Source: Anisodus tanguticus
Lineage: Eukaryota; Streptophyta; Magnoliopsida; Solanales; Solanaceae
Length of the DNA: 64,000 nt
Assembly: GCA_034509755.1 (NCBI GenBank)
Contig: CM067556.1
Coordinates: 15,585,501 to 15,649,500 of the forward strand
Direction of reading: 5' to 3'
A program made the translations under genes and the position numbers. Positions 10,583-22,339 of the stretch are shown piece by piece. Within the stretch, counting starts at the first letter, position 1. Every line of letters begins with the position of its first letter. The notes under the pieces are model-generated. The model did no database searches, was not told the DNA's origin, and saw only the letters and a list, made by a program, of their open reading frames with translations.

Positions 10583-13500
10583 ATGGTTGCTGGAAAAGTA
10601 AAAGGTTTACAGAAATCAGCTGCAAATCCAAAGCCATCTAAGCAAGATTCATCTCCCAAGCCTCCTTCTCCTTCACCCAGCTGCACCAAACACCAAAGTA
10701 GTACATTTTCTCGCTCTTTCGGTGTTTACTTCCCCCGTTCCTCCGCTCAAGTGCAACCTCGTCCACCTGATGTTGCAGAACTCCTACGCATAGTCGAAGA
10801 GTTGCGTGAAAGAGAGTCACGTTTGAAAACCCAACTCCTTGAGAAGAAACTCCTTAAAGAATCAGTTGCTATACTTCCATTGTTAGAGAGTGAGATCACG
10901 TTAAAAGATGCGGAAATTGAACGAAAAGGTAGGATGATTGAATGCTTGGAACTGGAAAATGAGAGACTTAGAGAAGAAGTAGAGATGTTACATATTGAGT
11001 TATCGAAGCAAAATGGGAGGTATGATGAGAGGATTAAAGCTATGGAAGCGGAAATGTCTGAGCTGAAGAAAGCTAATGAAGAGTTATCATTATCAGCTCA
11101 TAGATTTGAGAAATCTAATGTCACCAAGTATTTGAGAAAATGCGTGACTCAACCTAACATTACTACTGTAACTTCAAAACAAGAGTGTGAGGTGAAAGAC
11201 GAAATTGTTACTGCATTGGAAATGTCTAGACATTCTCGTAGTAATTCGGAGGAGTTAGCTGAGATATCTGTTGGGATTATGAGTTTAAGATCACGAGTTC
11301 CTCGAGTTCCTAAACCACCACCACGCCCATCGTCGTCATCCTCCTCGTCTTTATCTTCTTATTCTTCTTCATCTTCTCCTTCATATAGTTCATTATCAGA
11401 TTCAGCTGAACGTGCCTTGTCTGAAATTTCTAACATTCCACCTCCACCACCTCCGCCGCCATCAACGGTGGCAACAGCTCCTCCACCACCACCGCCGCCG
11501 CCACCTACAGCGGCGGTAAAAGCAGGCCCACCGCCACCTCCACCACCACCTCCGAAAGGTTCAAAGCCTTTACCAGAAAAGGTTAGGCGGATACCTGAAG
11601 TAGTGGAGTTCTATCACTCTCTAATGCGGAGAGACTGCCGGAGAGATTCCGGTGCCGGAGTTGGTTCCGCCGCCGATGGTCCCGCGACAGCGAAGGATAT
11701 GATCGGAGAAATTGAGAACCGGTCGGCGCATTTACTAGCGGTAAGTTTTTCGACCATTATTTATTTGTTAAATTACTGCTTTGCCATTTAACTTGTGCAT
11801 TACTGTCTGTGAAAATGACTAGTCCGTGAAGTCTTTTTTTGGAATTTTGCCAAGTTTCCTACAAGATAAGACAGTCTCTAGATTCGAATCAATATAGGTA
11901 GAGGGTAAAGTGCAATTATGAATCAGGAAAGGTGTAATTTCATCAACTCACTTCGGGCAATTTAGTCATTTGAATGCTGAATAGACTGACCAATCGCTAT
12001 CATAATCTTTATGGATGGAAGGGTCTGGGTGAAACTTTTGTTTCAGATCTGATATTAATATTTGAACAAAAAATAGGATTTTGATAATTGCACAAAAGTG
12101 CTTCAGATTTCGTTTTTCGTTTAATAAATAAAACATAAAATGATTGAAGAATCTTAATCAAAATGTATTTCTTGACTCTTCAGCTGTAAAATTGGATTTT
12201 ACTACACTGTATACATTTACCAGTGAGGTTATTCCAAATCTATATTGCTCGGTCTTTCCAAAAATGTTGCCGCACCCGTGTCGGATACTCCAAAAATACA
12301 CTACTTTTGGAGTATCCGACACGCACCCGTTGATATTTCTGAAGAGTCCGAGCAACGTAGGAGAAAATAGAATGGTGTTAATGAGGTTGCCTAAAGAAGG
12401 TTGAAAATAAAGGGCTACTTGTTTTAACGTATGTACCTCAAAATTGGGATGAAAATATTTTTTAAATGTAGCATTTAGGCATTAACTGTAAAGTTTCACT
12501 GTATGGTAGTTTAATTTCTGATTGTTCCCCTTTTGTTTCCTTAATTGTAGATTAAAACAGATGTTGAGACACAAGGAGATTTTATTAGATTTTTGATCAA
12601 AGAAGTAGAACATGCTGCATTCACAGACATTGAGGATGTTGTGCCTTTTGTAAAATGGCTTGATGACGAGCTCTCTTACCTGGTAAACTTTTTCTTTACT
12701 TATCATTTGAAGTTCGTTTCATTATCTAACATACAAAATTGTATATGCTTGGTCGATCATTCTGATAACTTGAAGTATTTTCAGGTTGATGAAAGGGCTG
12801 TTTTGAAACACTTCGAATGGCCTGAGCAAAAGGCTGATGCATTGAGAGAAGCTGCATTTGGATACTGTGATCTAAAGAAACTTGAATCTGAAGCATCATC
12901 CTTTCGTGATAATCCCAGACAACCCTGTGGCATAGCTCTTAAGAAGATGCAGGCCTTATTTGAGAAGTACAAACTTGCTCTATTATTATAATTTAAGTTC
13001 TAAATTAAATTAATGAGAACTTGGTAGTCAATAGTAATTTGATCACCATTCTAATGTCAATTGTTGTCAATTAAACAGATTAGAGCATGGAATTTACAAT
13101 CTGTCAAGAATAAGAGAATCAGCTACAAAGAGATATAAAGTCTATCAAATTCCAATTGAGTGGATGCTGGATACTGGTTTTGTAACTCAGGTAATTAATA
13201 ATTCTCTTGTCTCCTTTATGATCTCTACTATTTTAGCTGTTTGATGTATTTTTCCTATTGATGTTCCACATAGAAATGTCTTCACAACATGTTAAGTTTG
13301 CCAGGGGACCTCAATTCATGCCATCTTTTGTGGTAGCACCCCTTTTGGTTCCTGTAAGTTTTTTTACTGACTGTTTAAATATGAATACTAGGGAAGTTCC
13401 CTAAATGCTCTAGGAAATGCTGCATAGAGCACTGAAGCTAGTTCGGTCGAAAGTTCGTTCTTGAAATTTCTTCTTACTTTCCTCTCCTCTGTAAAGCTGG

Positions 13501-15005
13501 GTAAATTCGATAAATGATTTTTATTTCTCATGGTATGAATTTGTGCTTCATTACGATAACCAATTATATCAGATCTCTCTCTATTTCTTTATCTTACGGT
13601 TATGACTAGAGGAAAAGCAATAGAAACAAAAAACATGAGCAGAAATCAGGTAATTGAAGATGGTTCTTGGTCTTACTTGTATGGCCCATGGAGGTTTAGT
13701 CATGCCGTTGAATAATGGATACACAAATCAAATAGCATGGGATAAAATATACTTTTTATTATTCTAAGATTAGAGGTTACTACATGACAGAATTTATGGG
13801 AAAATTTTGCATTATTAACTAGGCCCCCCATGCCTGCATGAGCACATGTCAAGTCTCAGTTCTCCATAACCTATTTGCTTGTCTGCATCCCTTTTTATGC
13901 CAGTGTTGGTGGTAGTAAGTAGAAAAAAGGAATCAGATTCTTAATGTGTTGACCTTTTATAGATCCCCGTGATTTTTATAATGTCACACTAAGATATATC
14001 TGCATATATTAATGGCACATTAAACCTGAAATTTCTTTATTGTGTTAGTCTTAGCAGTCAACAGTGAACAACGAGCCAGCCTCTAGCAGTGAGAAGTTTC
14101 CTAATTGGCAAAAAATTGTTATTTTACTTCTCCTTTCATGGTTTTCAAGATCTATCAAGATTTTAAAATGCTTATAAGATTTGTCCACAATATAATTTAA
14201 CCACATTACCCCTTTGTTTGGGGAGTAACCTGCTAAGCTGAGTTGGGACCCGTGGCGGAGGCCAATGAAAATTTTATTTTCTTTCTGAATTTTTAGGTTA
14301 ATTATTGAGCATATCAACTAATGTTTCTGCACAGTAATATGGGCATCTATGAAACTATCTAGTCTGTTGGCCTTTGTTCCTGCAAGATGACACAATTTAA
14401 GAGCAGGCAAAAGTTCACGGACATTCTGCTTGCCTGCATAATTACTGCTTTCCCTTTTTCTCACTGTTATGTGGGGCAAATCATTGTATTAACAATCCCC
14501 CCCCCCTTTCTTGCAAACCGTGTGGTCTCAAATTTTGTACCATGTTGCCGCTTTGATTGAGAAACAACACAAAGGACTTGGTGATAACATGAGGTAGTTG
14601 TTGTTGTTTTTTTTTTTTTTTTTTGCATTATTGCAGATCAAGCTGGCATCAGTAAAATTAGCCATGAAGTACATGAGGAGGGTATCAGCAGAGTTAGAAA
14701 TGGTTGGGGGTGGTCCCGAAGAAGAAGAGCTTATAATTCAAGGCGTTAGGTTCGCCTTTCGAGTACATCAGGTACTAAAGAAAGATGGCATTAACATGCA
14801 AATTAGTTCTTTCACATGATTTCTTGTACTATAAACTAATTTGTGCTTTCTGTTTTTTGTTTTTGTCAAGTTTGCGGGTGGTTTTGATGTGGAGACGATG
14901 AGGGCATTCCAAGAGCTGAGAGACAAAGCAAGATCATGCCATATACAATGTCAAAATCAGCAACAGCAGCAACACAAATATGTTTGCAGATCTACACCTT
15001 GCTAA
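10583..15005 (+). CDS. IPGA1-like: CHUP1/IPGA1-like protein, six exons
   Basis: Exons 10583-11740, 12551-12682, 12785-12966, 13079-13190, 14637-14771 and 14871-15005 join to 617 codons; all introns are GT-AG and the frame stays open. The start ATG is in a strong context (ACCATGG). Residues about 56-172 form a Leu/Glu/Lys-rich coiled coil, 249-272 are Ser-rich, and 285-327 hold three proline runs. The C-terminal half is the conserved CHUP1-type domain: IPEVVEFYHSLMRRD, FIRFLIKEVEHAAF, QIPIEWMLDTGF, GVRFAFRVHQFAGGFDV and a final CRSTPC. CHUP1 itself (about 1000 residues) links chloroplasts to actin; this protein lacks that long N-terminus and matches the shorter IPGA1 and related proteins in size, which act on microtubules and cell growth. 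A cytoskeletal role is inferred from family. Intron 1 carries a hairpin MITE. Confidence 0.92.
12246..12355. mobile_element. short hairpin MITE in CHUP1-like intron 1
   Basis: About 110 bp, nearly palindromic. Ends are TTGCTCGG and CCGAGCAA, and the centre holds GTGTCGGATACTCCAAAA facing TTTTGGAGTATCCGACAC. The same family appears at 28536-28645 in an intron of the TBL gene. Its transcript inside the pre-mRNA would fold into a strong stem. Confidence 0.75.
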
Positions 15006-16275
15006 TTCAAAATCTGCAGCAAACTCAGCTTCAGAATGCTGTTATTTTTGTTGTAAAGAGTGACATCACCAATGTGTATGTGAATATACCAATGGCAGTA
15101 GCCATTTTTCTGCATAAAACATTTATTAATTTATTCATAATTCGTGCGAAAATGGACTCTCCATCAGAACTTGTCCTTACAGACATCTGATTACCATAAG
15201 TGAATATTTTTATATTAATCTGTTAACAGTAGGTAATCGTTTAATTTATTTTATCCTTTTCCAAATTTTAAAAATAAAAAAGCATGGGAAAAGTGATTAA
15301 ACAAAAATGATTGAGATTATCTCAAATTCGTCGCCGTCCCTTCAACTATAATCTCACACTCCATCAATTCCAGAATCTAACCCTTTTCTCCTTTACCTCG
15401 AATTTGCCACTAAATTACATCTTCTATGCCTACTAATCAACATAGATATGTTTTCTCTGTTTGTCTCCTAGTTCTTGTAAAGTGATAGAAAAGACAATAA
15501 ATCTAACCTTAGCTTGCAAGGATGAATTTACTGGAAATAAATGTTACATATGCAGTAGCATGAGTGCATGACCATAAGATAATTAGAGAAACATTTGTGA
15601 TACTAAAATTGATTCTTGTAAGTTACATATTTGGTTACTAGACTGACTTGTGAATTTTTCATCAGATTTTTAAACTGCTAGGGGACTTGAAAGTAGTAAA
15701 AGTATCTGCAGTTTAACGAGGTAAGCGGTTTGATTAAAGGACCATAAGGCTTATGTTAGTGCTCTTTTTGGTTTTCACTTTTAAATGGCTGTTAAGCAGA
15801 AGGAGGGCCTATCTTGATTTAGGGAAATGAAATTGGAAGAGTAACTTGTTCAATTTAATTTGAAAATCGTTTGTTTATTAGTATCTCTTTTATTCTTCTT
15901 ACATCTTCAATACCTTTAATTTGTTGTACTTGGAGTTGTTGAAGATGCTTGTTACAACAGCTAACATGACGTCTAATGGTGCAATGCTAGTGGGAGTTGT
16001 TCTCTCCACTCGGAACAGCTGATGCAGATAATGAAGTACCCAAATTTAACTGGTTCTTAGTGATATGTTGATACAATTCATCTAACAATTTACTCCGTTA
16101 AACTTGCTAGATGACAATGGATTATAAATGTTATAGTTTTGGCTGAACTTTTGTTTTGGAAGATAATATGTGTGTTTGAATTTGGTTTTGGAAGAAATGA
16201 TTCTTTTAGGCTATTTTTCAAGAATTACTTTTTCTAAAACAAACAGACGGTTTGAATTTTAAAGAGTTCAGCATT
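15006..16275. other. 3' flank of CHUP1-like gene and spacer
   Basis: The first few hundred bases are probably 3' untranslated sequence and terminator; no single polyadenylation signal stands out. The remainder is AT-rich and shows no gene. Confidence 0.4.
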
Positions 16276-16556
16276 GGCATAATACATTAACATGTCCTTA
16301 GCTGGCAAGTACTCCAACTTTGGATGTGCACAAGTAGACACCTCAACTTGTCACTTTGTTACTTGAACACTCCAACTTAGTACAAAATGATCATCTATAT
16401 ACCTCCAAAATTTATGTGTCACGTCACTGCCATATCAACATTTGTGTTTACGTGTTCAACTTTATGCAAGTTGAGGTACCTACTTGTGCACACTCAAAAT
16501 TTGAGGGCATACCTGCCAGGTGAGGCCAAGTTTGAGGACCTGTTATGTATTCTGCC
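16276..16556. mobile_element. MITE with long inverted repeats
   Basis: A 281-bp unit. The left end reads GGCATAATACATTAACA and the right end on the opposite strand GGCAGAATACATAACAGG; the matching continues inward past GTGCACAAGTAG and ACCTCAACTTG for about 80 bp. There is no coding capacity. The target duplication could not be resolved, so the superfamily is open. Confidence 0.6.
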
Positions 16557-17081
16557 TAATTTTATCTTCACAATCAATAACACAATACTTATGATCTCTA
16601 AATTCTGATATAATTGCAATATAAGAAAACTTAATCCTTGAGATGATCTTATCAGGAGTAATCTCATACCACAAAGAAAGAGAAGAGAATCATTACGTCA
16701 TTCTAATATTTGATTGACATGGAATTGCCACAAAGATAAACAATTGTTAAGAGAAAAAATCTAAGGTTGTACGGAGATTCCCTTAGTCAGAGCTAGGAAT
16801 AAAAATTCCAACCCCTAGTTGGAAAAGGGATAAAAAGAAACAAAAGCTTTGATTGAACATTCAGTTACAGACAATCCACATAGCACATTTTGCCTAAACC
16901 TTCAAATAAATCACCTTGTCTTTGGGAATACTTAATAACTTAAGTGGGAATATTGCATACAGCATACTTCTCTTCTGATTTAAGAATGATTGTATCCCAT
17001 ACACTAATCTAAATCATGAAGCTTAGGTCTCACTAGGTAGGATACATAATGAACGATGATGATTGGAATTTCCTTGAACAT
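16557..17081. other. intergenic, no gene seen
   Basis: AT-rich spacer between the MITE and the LTR-derived inverted repeat; no gene, RNA or repeat structure recognised. Confidence 0.4.
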
Positions 17082-17362
17082 TGTTGGAAATTTGCCTTTG
17101 GTGGGGAGGTGTGTCCACCCGTATTTAATGACTTAAACACTAGGGTTCCGTATGTTGGAGGCTTTGTCTCTTCACACGTGCATAATCTACTAAGTGAGTA
17201 GATGACCGTATGAAATTTGACGATTCTTGGCCCTACGATCATCTACTCACTTAGTAGATTATGCACGTGTGAAGAGACAAAGCCTTCAACATACGGAACC
17301 CTAGTGTTTAAGTCATTAAATACGGGTGGACGCACCTCCTCACCAAAGGCAAATTTCCAACA
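17082..17362. repeat. head-to-head inverted Copia LTR starts (hairpin)
   Basis: Arm one (17082-17210) starts TGTTGGAAATTTGCC; arm two (17233-17362) is its near-perfect reverse complement, ending GGCAAATTTCCAACA. The loop is about 22 bases. Both arms match the first 130-150 bp of the Copia LTRs at 21194 and 26367, the right arm extending a little further into the LTR. No 5-bp target duplication flanks the pair, so it is not a simple LTR insertion. It has no coding capacity. Confidence 0.85.
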
Positions 17363-18039
17363 ATTTCCACCCTGAATCCGATATAATCATAATGAACTGG
17401 GAATTTTTTCAATTGCTGCATTCATGCACAATTTGCAGGTTAACCCGGTGTGCTGCAACATTTTAGTTTTACTAATATGTTTAGCATTTATAACTCTCTC
17501 CCTCTCTAGGTAATTTTTATGTCTCCATCTATATTGATTGTACATGGTCCATAAATTTAGTGCTAATCAAGTCTGTATTTCATCATAATAGGCGATTTTT
17601 CTTTCAATGTTGTTGTACACTCTATTTGGACACATTCTTGATCTCCGTCAAAACGTGCTATGTGCAGTCGCGACAAATGTCTCTAACCATAAACTAATTA
17701 AAAGATCGTGTTGCATTTCAACTAGGCTAGTTACTCGTTAAGGTGGTTAAACATTATGGGATGGATTCTTTTAAAGGAAGCAAGGGTCAACTGTTTTGTG
17801 TTAGATGGATTATGTGGCTCATGCAGGATCTGTCCTGGTTTTTCATTCTAGTAGATGAAACTGCAGATTAATCTGGGAGTTCCTCAGCTTCTTCATCAAT
17901 CATCTAGATATTGAGACAGTTAAATCAACCTTTCCTAAGTACTAGATACAATTACATTTTCCTTAGGATCATAGCTTCTCATGTATACATTGTTTCATGG
18001 AACATAGATCTCACCGCGAACTTTACAAAACTATAGAAA
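17363..18039. other. intergenic, no gene seen
   Basis: No recognisable gene or structured repeat in this stretch. Confidence 0.4.
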
Positions 18040-18201
18040 TGTGATCTTTTTGCTTTCGATAACTTCGTAAACACGACAATGGATCTTAAAAAGCTCCACC
18101 CACGAGGAGTATTGACCCTTTTCCATCTCAAGAGTCACAGGGATGATGTTTTTAATATTGTTTACGGCAAATGCCGGATGAAATTTGGTTTTGTCAGTCA
18201 T
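18040..18201 (-). pseudogene. Copia gag N-terminal fragment
   Basis: The minus strand from an ATG at 18201 reads MTDKTKFHPAFAV, then NNIKNIIPVTLEME, KGQYSSWVELFKIHC and RVYEVIE, the typical start of gag in Retrofit/UBN2-type Copia elements (a 'substrate plus Y-x-x-W' start region). The frame breaks down near 18045, and a stop lies in frame just upstream of the ATG. A primer-binding site and LTR-like sequence follow on the right, in the correct order for a minus-strand element. This is a fragment only; no protease, integrase or reverse transcriptase is attached. Confidence 0.65.
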
Positions 18202-18313
18202 GGAAGATGAAATTTAGGAGGAAGATAGAGGGAGAATGAACGTAGGTGCCGACGTGGAAAAATGTGGCGGCCGAGAAGGTGTATCGGCGGCAAGGGTAGA
18301 GTTTGTAGTTTTA

Positions 18314-18327
18314 GGCTACTGATACCA
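18314..18327 (-). other. primer-binding site (initiator Met tRNA type)
   Basis: The minus strand reads TGGTATCAGTAGCC. TGGTATCAG is the standard Copia primer-binding sequence complementary to the 3' end of initiator methionine tRNA. It sits between the LTR-like sequence and the gag fragment. Confidence 0.65.
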
Positions 18328-18525
18328 TAAAGGAATATGTTATTTGATTTTATTGATGAATGATTTACCATATATATAAGGTTACAAGAATATTTATTTT
18401 GATACAAACTAGGTAACTAATTAACCTAATTACAAAAGGATTATAATTCTACCTAAAATATGAGATATAAAATCAATACAATTAATGAAAGAATATTGAG
18501 AAATATTCTATTAAATAGTATGAAT
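18328..18525 (-). repeat. LTR remnant of the Copia gag fragment
   Basis: This AT-rich sequence lies immediately upstream (minus-strand sense) of the primer-binding site, so by position it is the 5' LTR of the gag fragment. On the minus strand it contains TTATATATATGG near its end. The outer boundary is not clear and was placed where the character of the sequence changes. Confidence 0.4.
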
Positions 18526-19155
18526 TTTTTTTTGACTTGAATATGCTTTCGCATTTACCTTGTGGTGCAATTTGGTTATTGCTCGTTTCTTCTCAACAAT
18601 AATATTCTTGACATTTTTGGACATCAGGCTGATAATTTGTCTGCACTACTTTGTTTGCCGCTTGGAATTTCTTCTAGTCAGCCTAATTTGGAGGTAGCTA
18701 GTAGTTGGCCCCAAATCAGAAAAACCATTAGCCCGAGACAAAATATACGAATTCCTTGCTAAATGAACGGATCACTCTCTCAGGTCTATGTTATGAATTC
18801 CATCGGAGGACAAATTTATGTTGCTTGTTTCTTCTGTATTCGCTGTCTGCAACAAAGTTGATCCCCTCTCAACTTATGAGGTTATGATTTTGATCAGCAT
18901 GAACTATGTCAAAATTTGGTGGTCTTAGGATCATATTTACACCATTGAGAATGCAAAAATGATTCCTTTAATAATTGACCATCAATAGTTACAAAAATGA
19001 TTCGTTCCTACAACTTCGGACCAGATTAACCCCATTGAAATAGCTGATATTACAAGATCGATGGGGCGGGCTGGTTGGGAGGGGTGATTTGCGGAGGGAA
19101 TGTCTGGAACAACTCTTGGAGCTTTATTGTTTTTGTTTATTAGTTATCATAGGTT
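18526..19155. other. intergenic, no gene seen
   Basis: No recognisable gene. The last five bases before the Copia array, GTTTA at 19156-19160, are its left target duplication. Confidence 0.45.
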
Positions 19156-19160
19156 GTTTA

Positions 19161-19565
19161 TGTTGGAAATTTGCCTTTGGCGGGGAGATGCGTCCACCCA
19201 TCTTTGATGAATTAAACACTAGTGTTCCGCATGTTGGAGACCTTGTCTCTTCGCATATGCATGATCTACGAAGTGAGTAGATGACCGTAGGGCCAAGAAT
19301 CGTCAAATTTCATTGAGAAATGAAAGAGATATTGGTCTACGAAGTAAGGTGTTTGAGGCATGGAAATGTGGTGTGGGACAAATCTACCACATCGGTGGAA
19401 ATATGAAGAATTGCTCTCTATATAAGTCTCTAATGTGGTAAAGGGTTTGGGACCCCAAGGGGTATCCCATGTGTTTAAAGGAGGGAAGACCTAGATGTGC
19501 TTGGGTTCATGGCTAAGCTAACACGCGCACCGCCGCCGCCCGCCCGTCCGGTCTCGGGGTCGGAG
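19161..19565 (+). repeat. Copia array, LTR 1 (truncated)
   Basis: It begins TGTTGGAAATTTGCC like the other two LTRs and follows them closely, including the TATATAAG promoter at about 19418, as far as the GC-rich CCGTCCGGT stretch. Homology then ends, and sequence shared with 24746 onward takes over. About 740 bp of LTR sequence is missing. Confidence 0.8.
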
Positions 19566-21193
19566 GTCGGAGGAAGGAGGAAGAGAATCAGAGTTGGTTT
19601 GCTGGACTGTTGGGCTTCTTCCTGAACTTTCATTTTGGTCCCTGAAATGTTTACATTTTGGTCCTAAAAGTTTTAGATAAAACAGAAACAATGAATCTGA
19701 CCACAAAAATATTGACTCTGAAGTTAGAAAGCCAACAGTTGGAGAATCAACAGTCTGAAAGTAAAAGTCATATTGAAATAAAGTCTCGATATGAAAGATA
19801 TGGGTATCACAGATGACATCTTAGGAATTGGATTTCTAAGACATCTAACAGACTGGTCGATAGTTGACAGTCTCGTTGAAGCCACCAATAGATATGAATC
19901 ATAGAACTGATTGTAATCATGGTGCACCCATAGACAAGGAGAGATATGCACAGGTCATGTGTAGTTCAATGTATTGTACACACTACAACCGACCTGGTAT
20001 CGTCCTACAAACATATCAGTTGAACTAATGTTCACTGATGATCTTAATACATGATCAATAGAAGGCGTTAAGTCAGATATGGCGATATCTCGAATTATTC
20101 GCTTATCTACGGATTATAGTATTCTCGGATGTCCAAATGCGGTTACGGGAGAACACAGTGATGCAAACTGGACATCAGATCTGAAGAACACCAAAGCCAC
20201 AAGTAAATGTGTATGATGGGTCTTGGAAAATCTTCTAAGCAAACTTGCATCGACCGATTCATGATGGTATCGGAGTTTACCGCTTTATACAAAGCATGAA
20301 AGAAGTTGAGTAACTTCACGACTCATTAGAGGACGTCCCTTATTGGGAGAAACCCGTGCCTTCAACAGTTATACATTGTGGCTAGCCGGTCGACTTCAGG
20401 AAGGACACGGATGACGGCGTCTGGACATATCTGTAGGAGACATAAGACCGTATGGCAGTTGATCATCACGGGTGTCACTACCTTATTTACTAACTAAGGG
20501 ATTACCCGAAGATCAAGTGTTCTGCCTGTCTAGGGGAATGGGCTGAAAACCCAAACAATACGAACATTTGCGGTGGAAACCCAACCATACTGATTGGAGA
20601 TCCCAAGAATTTGGTTCAATGGGAAAACTAAGCGGCAAAAGGTTCAGTTGAGCGCTTCGGTGGAAGCAAGAAGCACTTCGGATGATGATTTCTGTACGGA
20701 AACATGAATCCAAAGCTGTTCCCGCGATAGACATTAAAGTGCTACCTGCATGGTGGGTAAAGGTTAAGCTTCCAAACCTTTAACGATCCTCAAATGGTTG
20801 AGGTTAAGGTTGGGGATACTTTTAATGATTCTAACACTTGTGAAGTGGGGTATAGCAGGATACCTTGTAGGAGATCACCTATTTAAGTGCGAGGATGGCC
20901 GTCTCAAATGAACGCACTTAAGAATCCAAGTGTGTCCAAGGCCACAACGGACAAAAACGTAAGAATGAAAACGAATAAGTAGAGTTATTGTGTTGTTATC
21001 ATTGTCTTGGCTTACACTAAACACTGACGGTTCAAGACATCACGTTCACCGCGCAGTAAGTAAGTCCGATGGTTTCAACTAGGAAGGTTCAAAGCGAAAG
21101 CTACCTCTCCTGATGCAATATCTTTTCGCTGAAAGATTGCTGAAATGTAGGCACCTTGTGCGTGCGCCACATTCTCTCTTTCATAGAGGGGAT
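19566..21193 (+). pseudogene. Copia array internal region 1 (RT end, RNase H)
   Basis: Decayed pol sequence. About 19785 the frame reads FDMKDMG and DDILGI, the end of the Copia reverse transcriptase. About 20155-20330 it has EHSDANW, KSSKQTCI and VSEFTALYKA, matching the RNase H motifs SDANW and ESEF. About 20437 RRHKTVWQL is the later RNase H segment. Stops and frame changes interrupt all of these. The first 130 bases (TTTTGGTCCCTGAAATG and so on) look like LTR sequence, not pol. The last 13 bases, TCATAGAGGGGAT, form the polypurine tract before LTR 2. Confidence 0.75.
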
Positions 21194-22339
21194 TGTTGGA
21201 AATTTGCCTTTGGCGGGGAGATGCGTCCACCCATCTTTGATGAATTAAACACTAGTGTTCCGCATGTTGGAGACCTTGTCTCTTCACACATGCATGATCT
21301 ACGAAGTGAGTAGATGACCGTAGGGCCAAGAATCGTCAAATTTCATTGAGAAATGAAAGAGATATTGGTTTACGAAGTAAGGTGTTTGAGGCATGGAAAT
21401 GTGGTGTGGGACAAATCTACCACATCGGTGGGAATAAGAAGAATTGCTCTCTATATAAGACTCTAATGTGGTAAAGGGTTTGGGACCCCAATGGGTATCC
21501 CATGTGTTTAAAGGAGGGAAGACCTAGATGTGCTTGGGTTCATGGCTAAGCCTACACGCGCCCCGCCCCGCCCGTCCGGTCCGGTCCGGTCTCGGGCTTG
21601 GGCTCGGGTTTCGGGTCATGGGTCGTGGGTCTGTGGGTCTGTGGGGACTTTCTGATATTATCTTTTTGGACTAGAGAACTCTGCCAAATGTACAGTTTGA
21701 TCCTTGAAGTTTCATATGTACAGTTTGGACCTGAATTCTTTCATATGCACAGAAGACTGAAAACACACGAAAAACAGACAGCAAAAATCCACGAAACAGT
21801 GACTGAAATTCAGCAAAACAGTGGATGAAAAACAGTGACCAAACCCTTACATATACACAAGATATACACTACAGAGACACACTATATACACAGAGACAAA
21901 AGAGAAGAGTAGATAAAATCTCTTCCTTCCTATTTCATATCTTCAGCAAGTCGATTCATATTTGTTTTATTCGGCAGGCTCAACCTATTGGCTTTGTAGT
22001 GTTGAGATTAAAGTGTTGTTTTATCTTGGGAGACTATTGCCCGCTAACGTAAAAGCATATATACGGGGCAATCTTGTCTTAAGGATAGAGGGCTATCCTC
22101 GACTCAACACACAACGTTGTAACCATTCAAATTTAGTTGTTTCTTGATTTCAGGATATCAACATTCAAGACACAACAAACTTGCGGCAGTTCTCAACATT
22201 GGCTTTGCAAGGTGATCAAGATTCAAGACACAACACACATGCGGTAGTTTTGAATATTGACCATTTATTTATCCTTTCGAACATTTGTAATAGTTATTAC
22301 TTCCCGTACTGATCTATAAAGTATAATAGATTACCAACA
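21194..22339 (+). repeat. Copia array, LTR 2 (complete, 1146 bp)
   Basis: Starts TGTTGGAAATTT after a polypurine tract and ends TTACCAACA. It is the fullest of the three. It contains a TATATAAG promoter, a GC-rich CCGTCC/GGGTT block around 21555-21650, and a shared segment that includes GGCAATCTTGTCTTAAGG. This LTR serves as both the 3' end of internal 1 and the 5' end of internal 2. Confidence 0.85.
21450..21459 (+). promoter_or_regulatory. TATA box in Copia LTR
   Basis: CTCTCTATATAAG occurs about 260 bp into the LTR. The same motif is at about 19418 in LTR 1 and about 26625 in LTR 3, in each case followed by a CTCTAATGTGG segment. It is the likely retroelement promoter. Confidence 0.5.
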
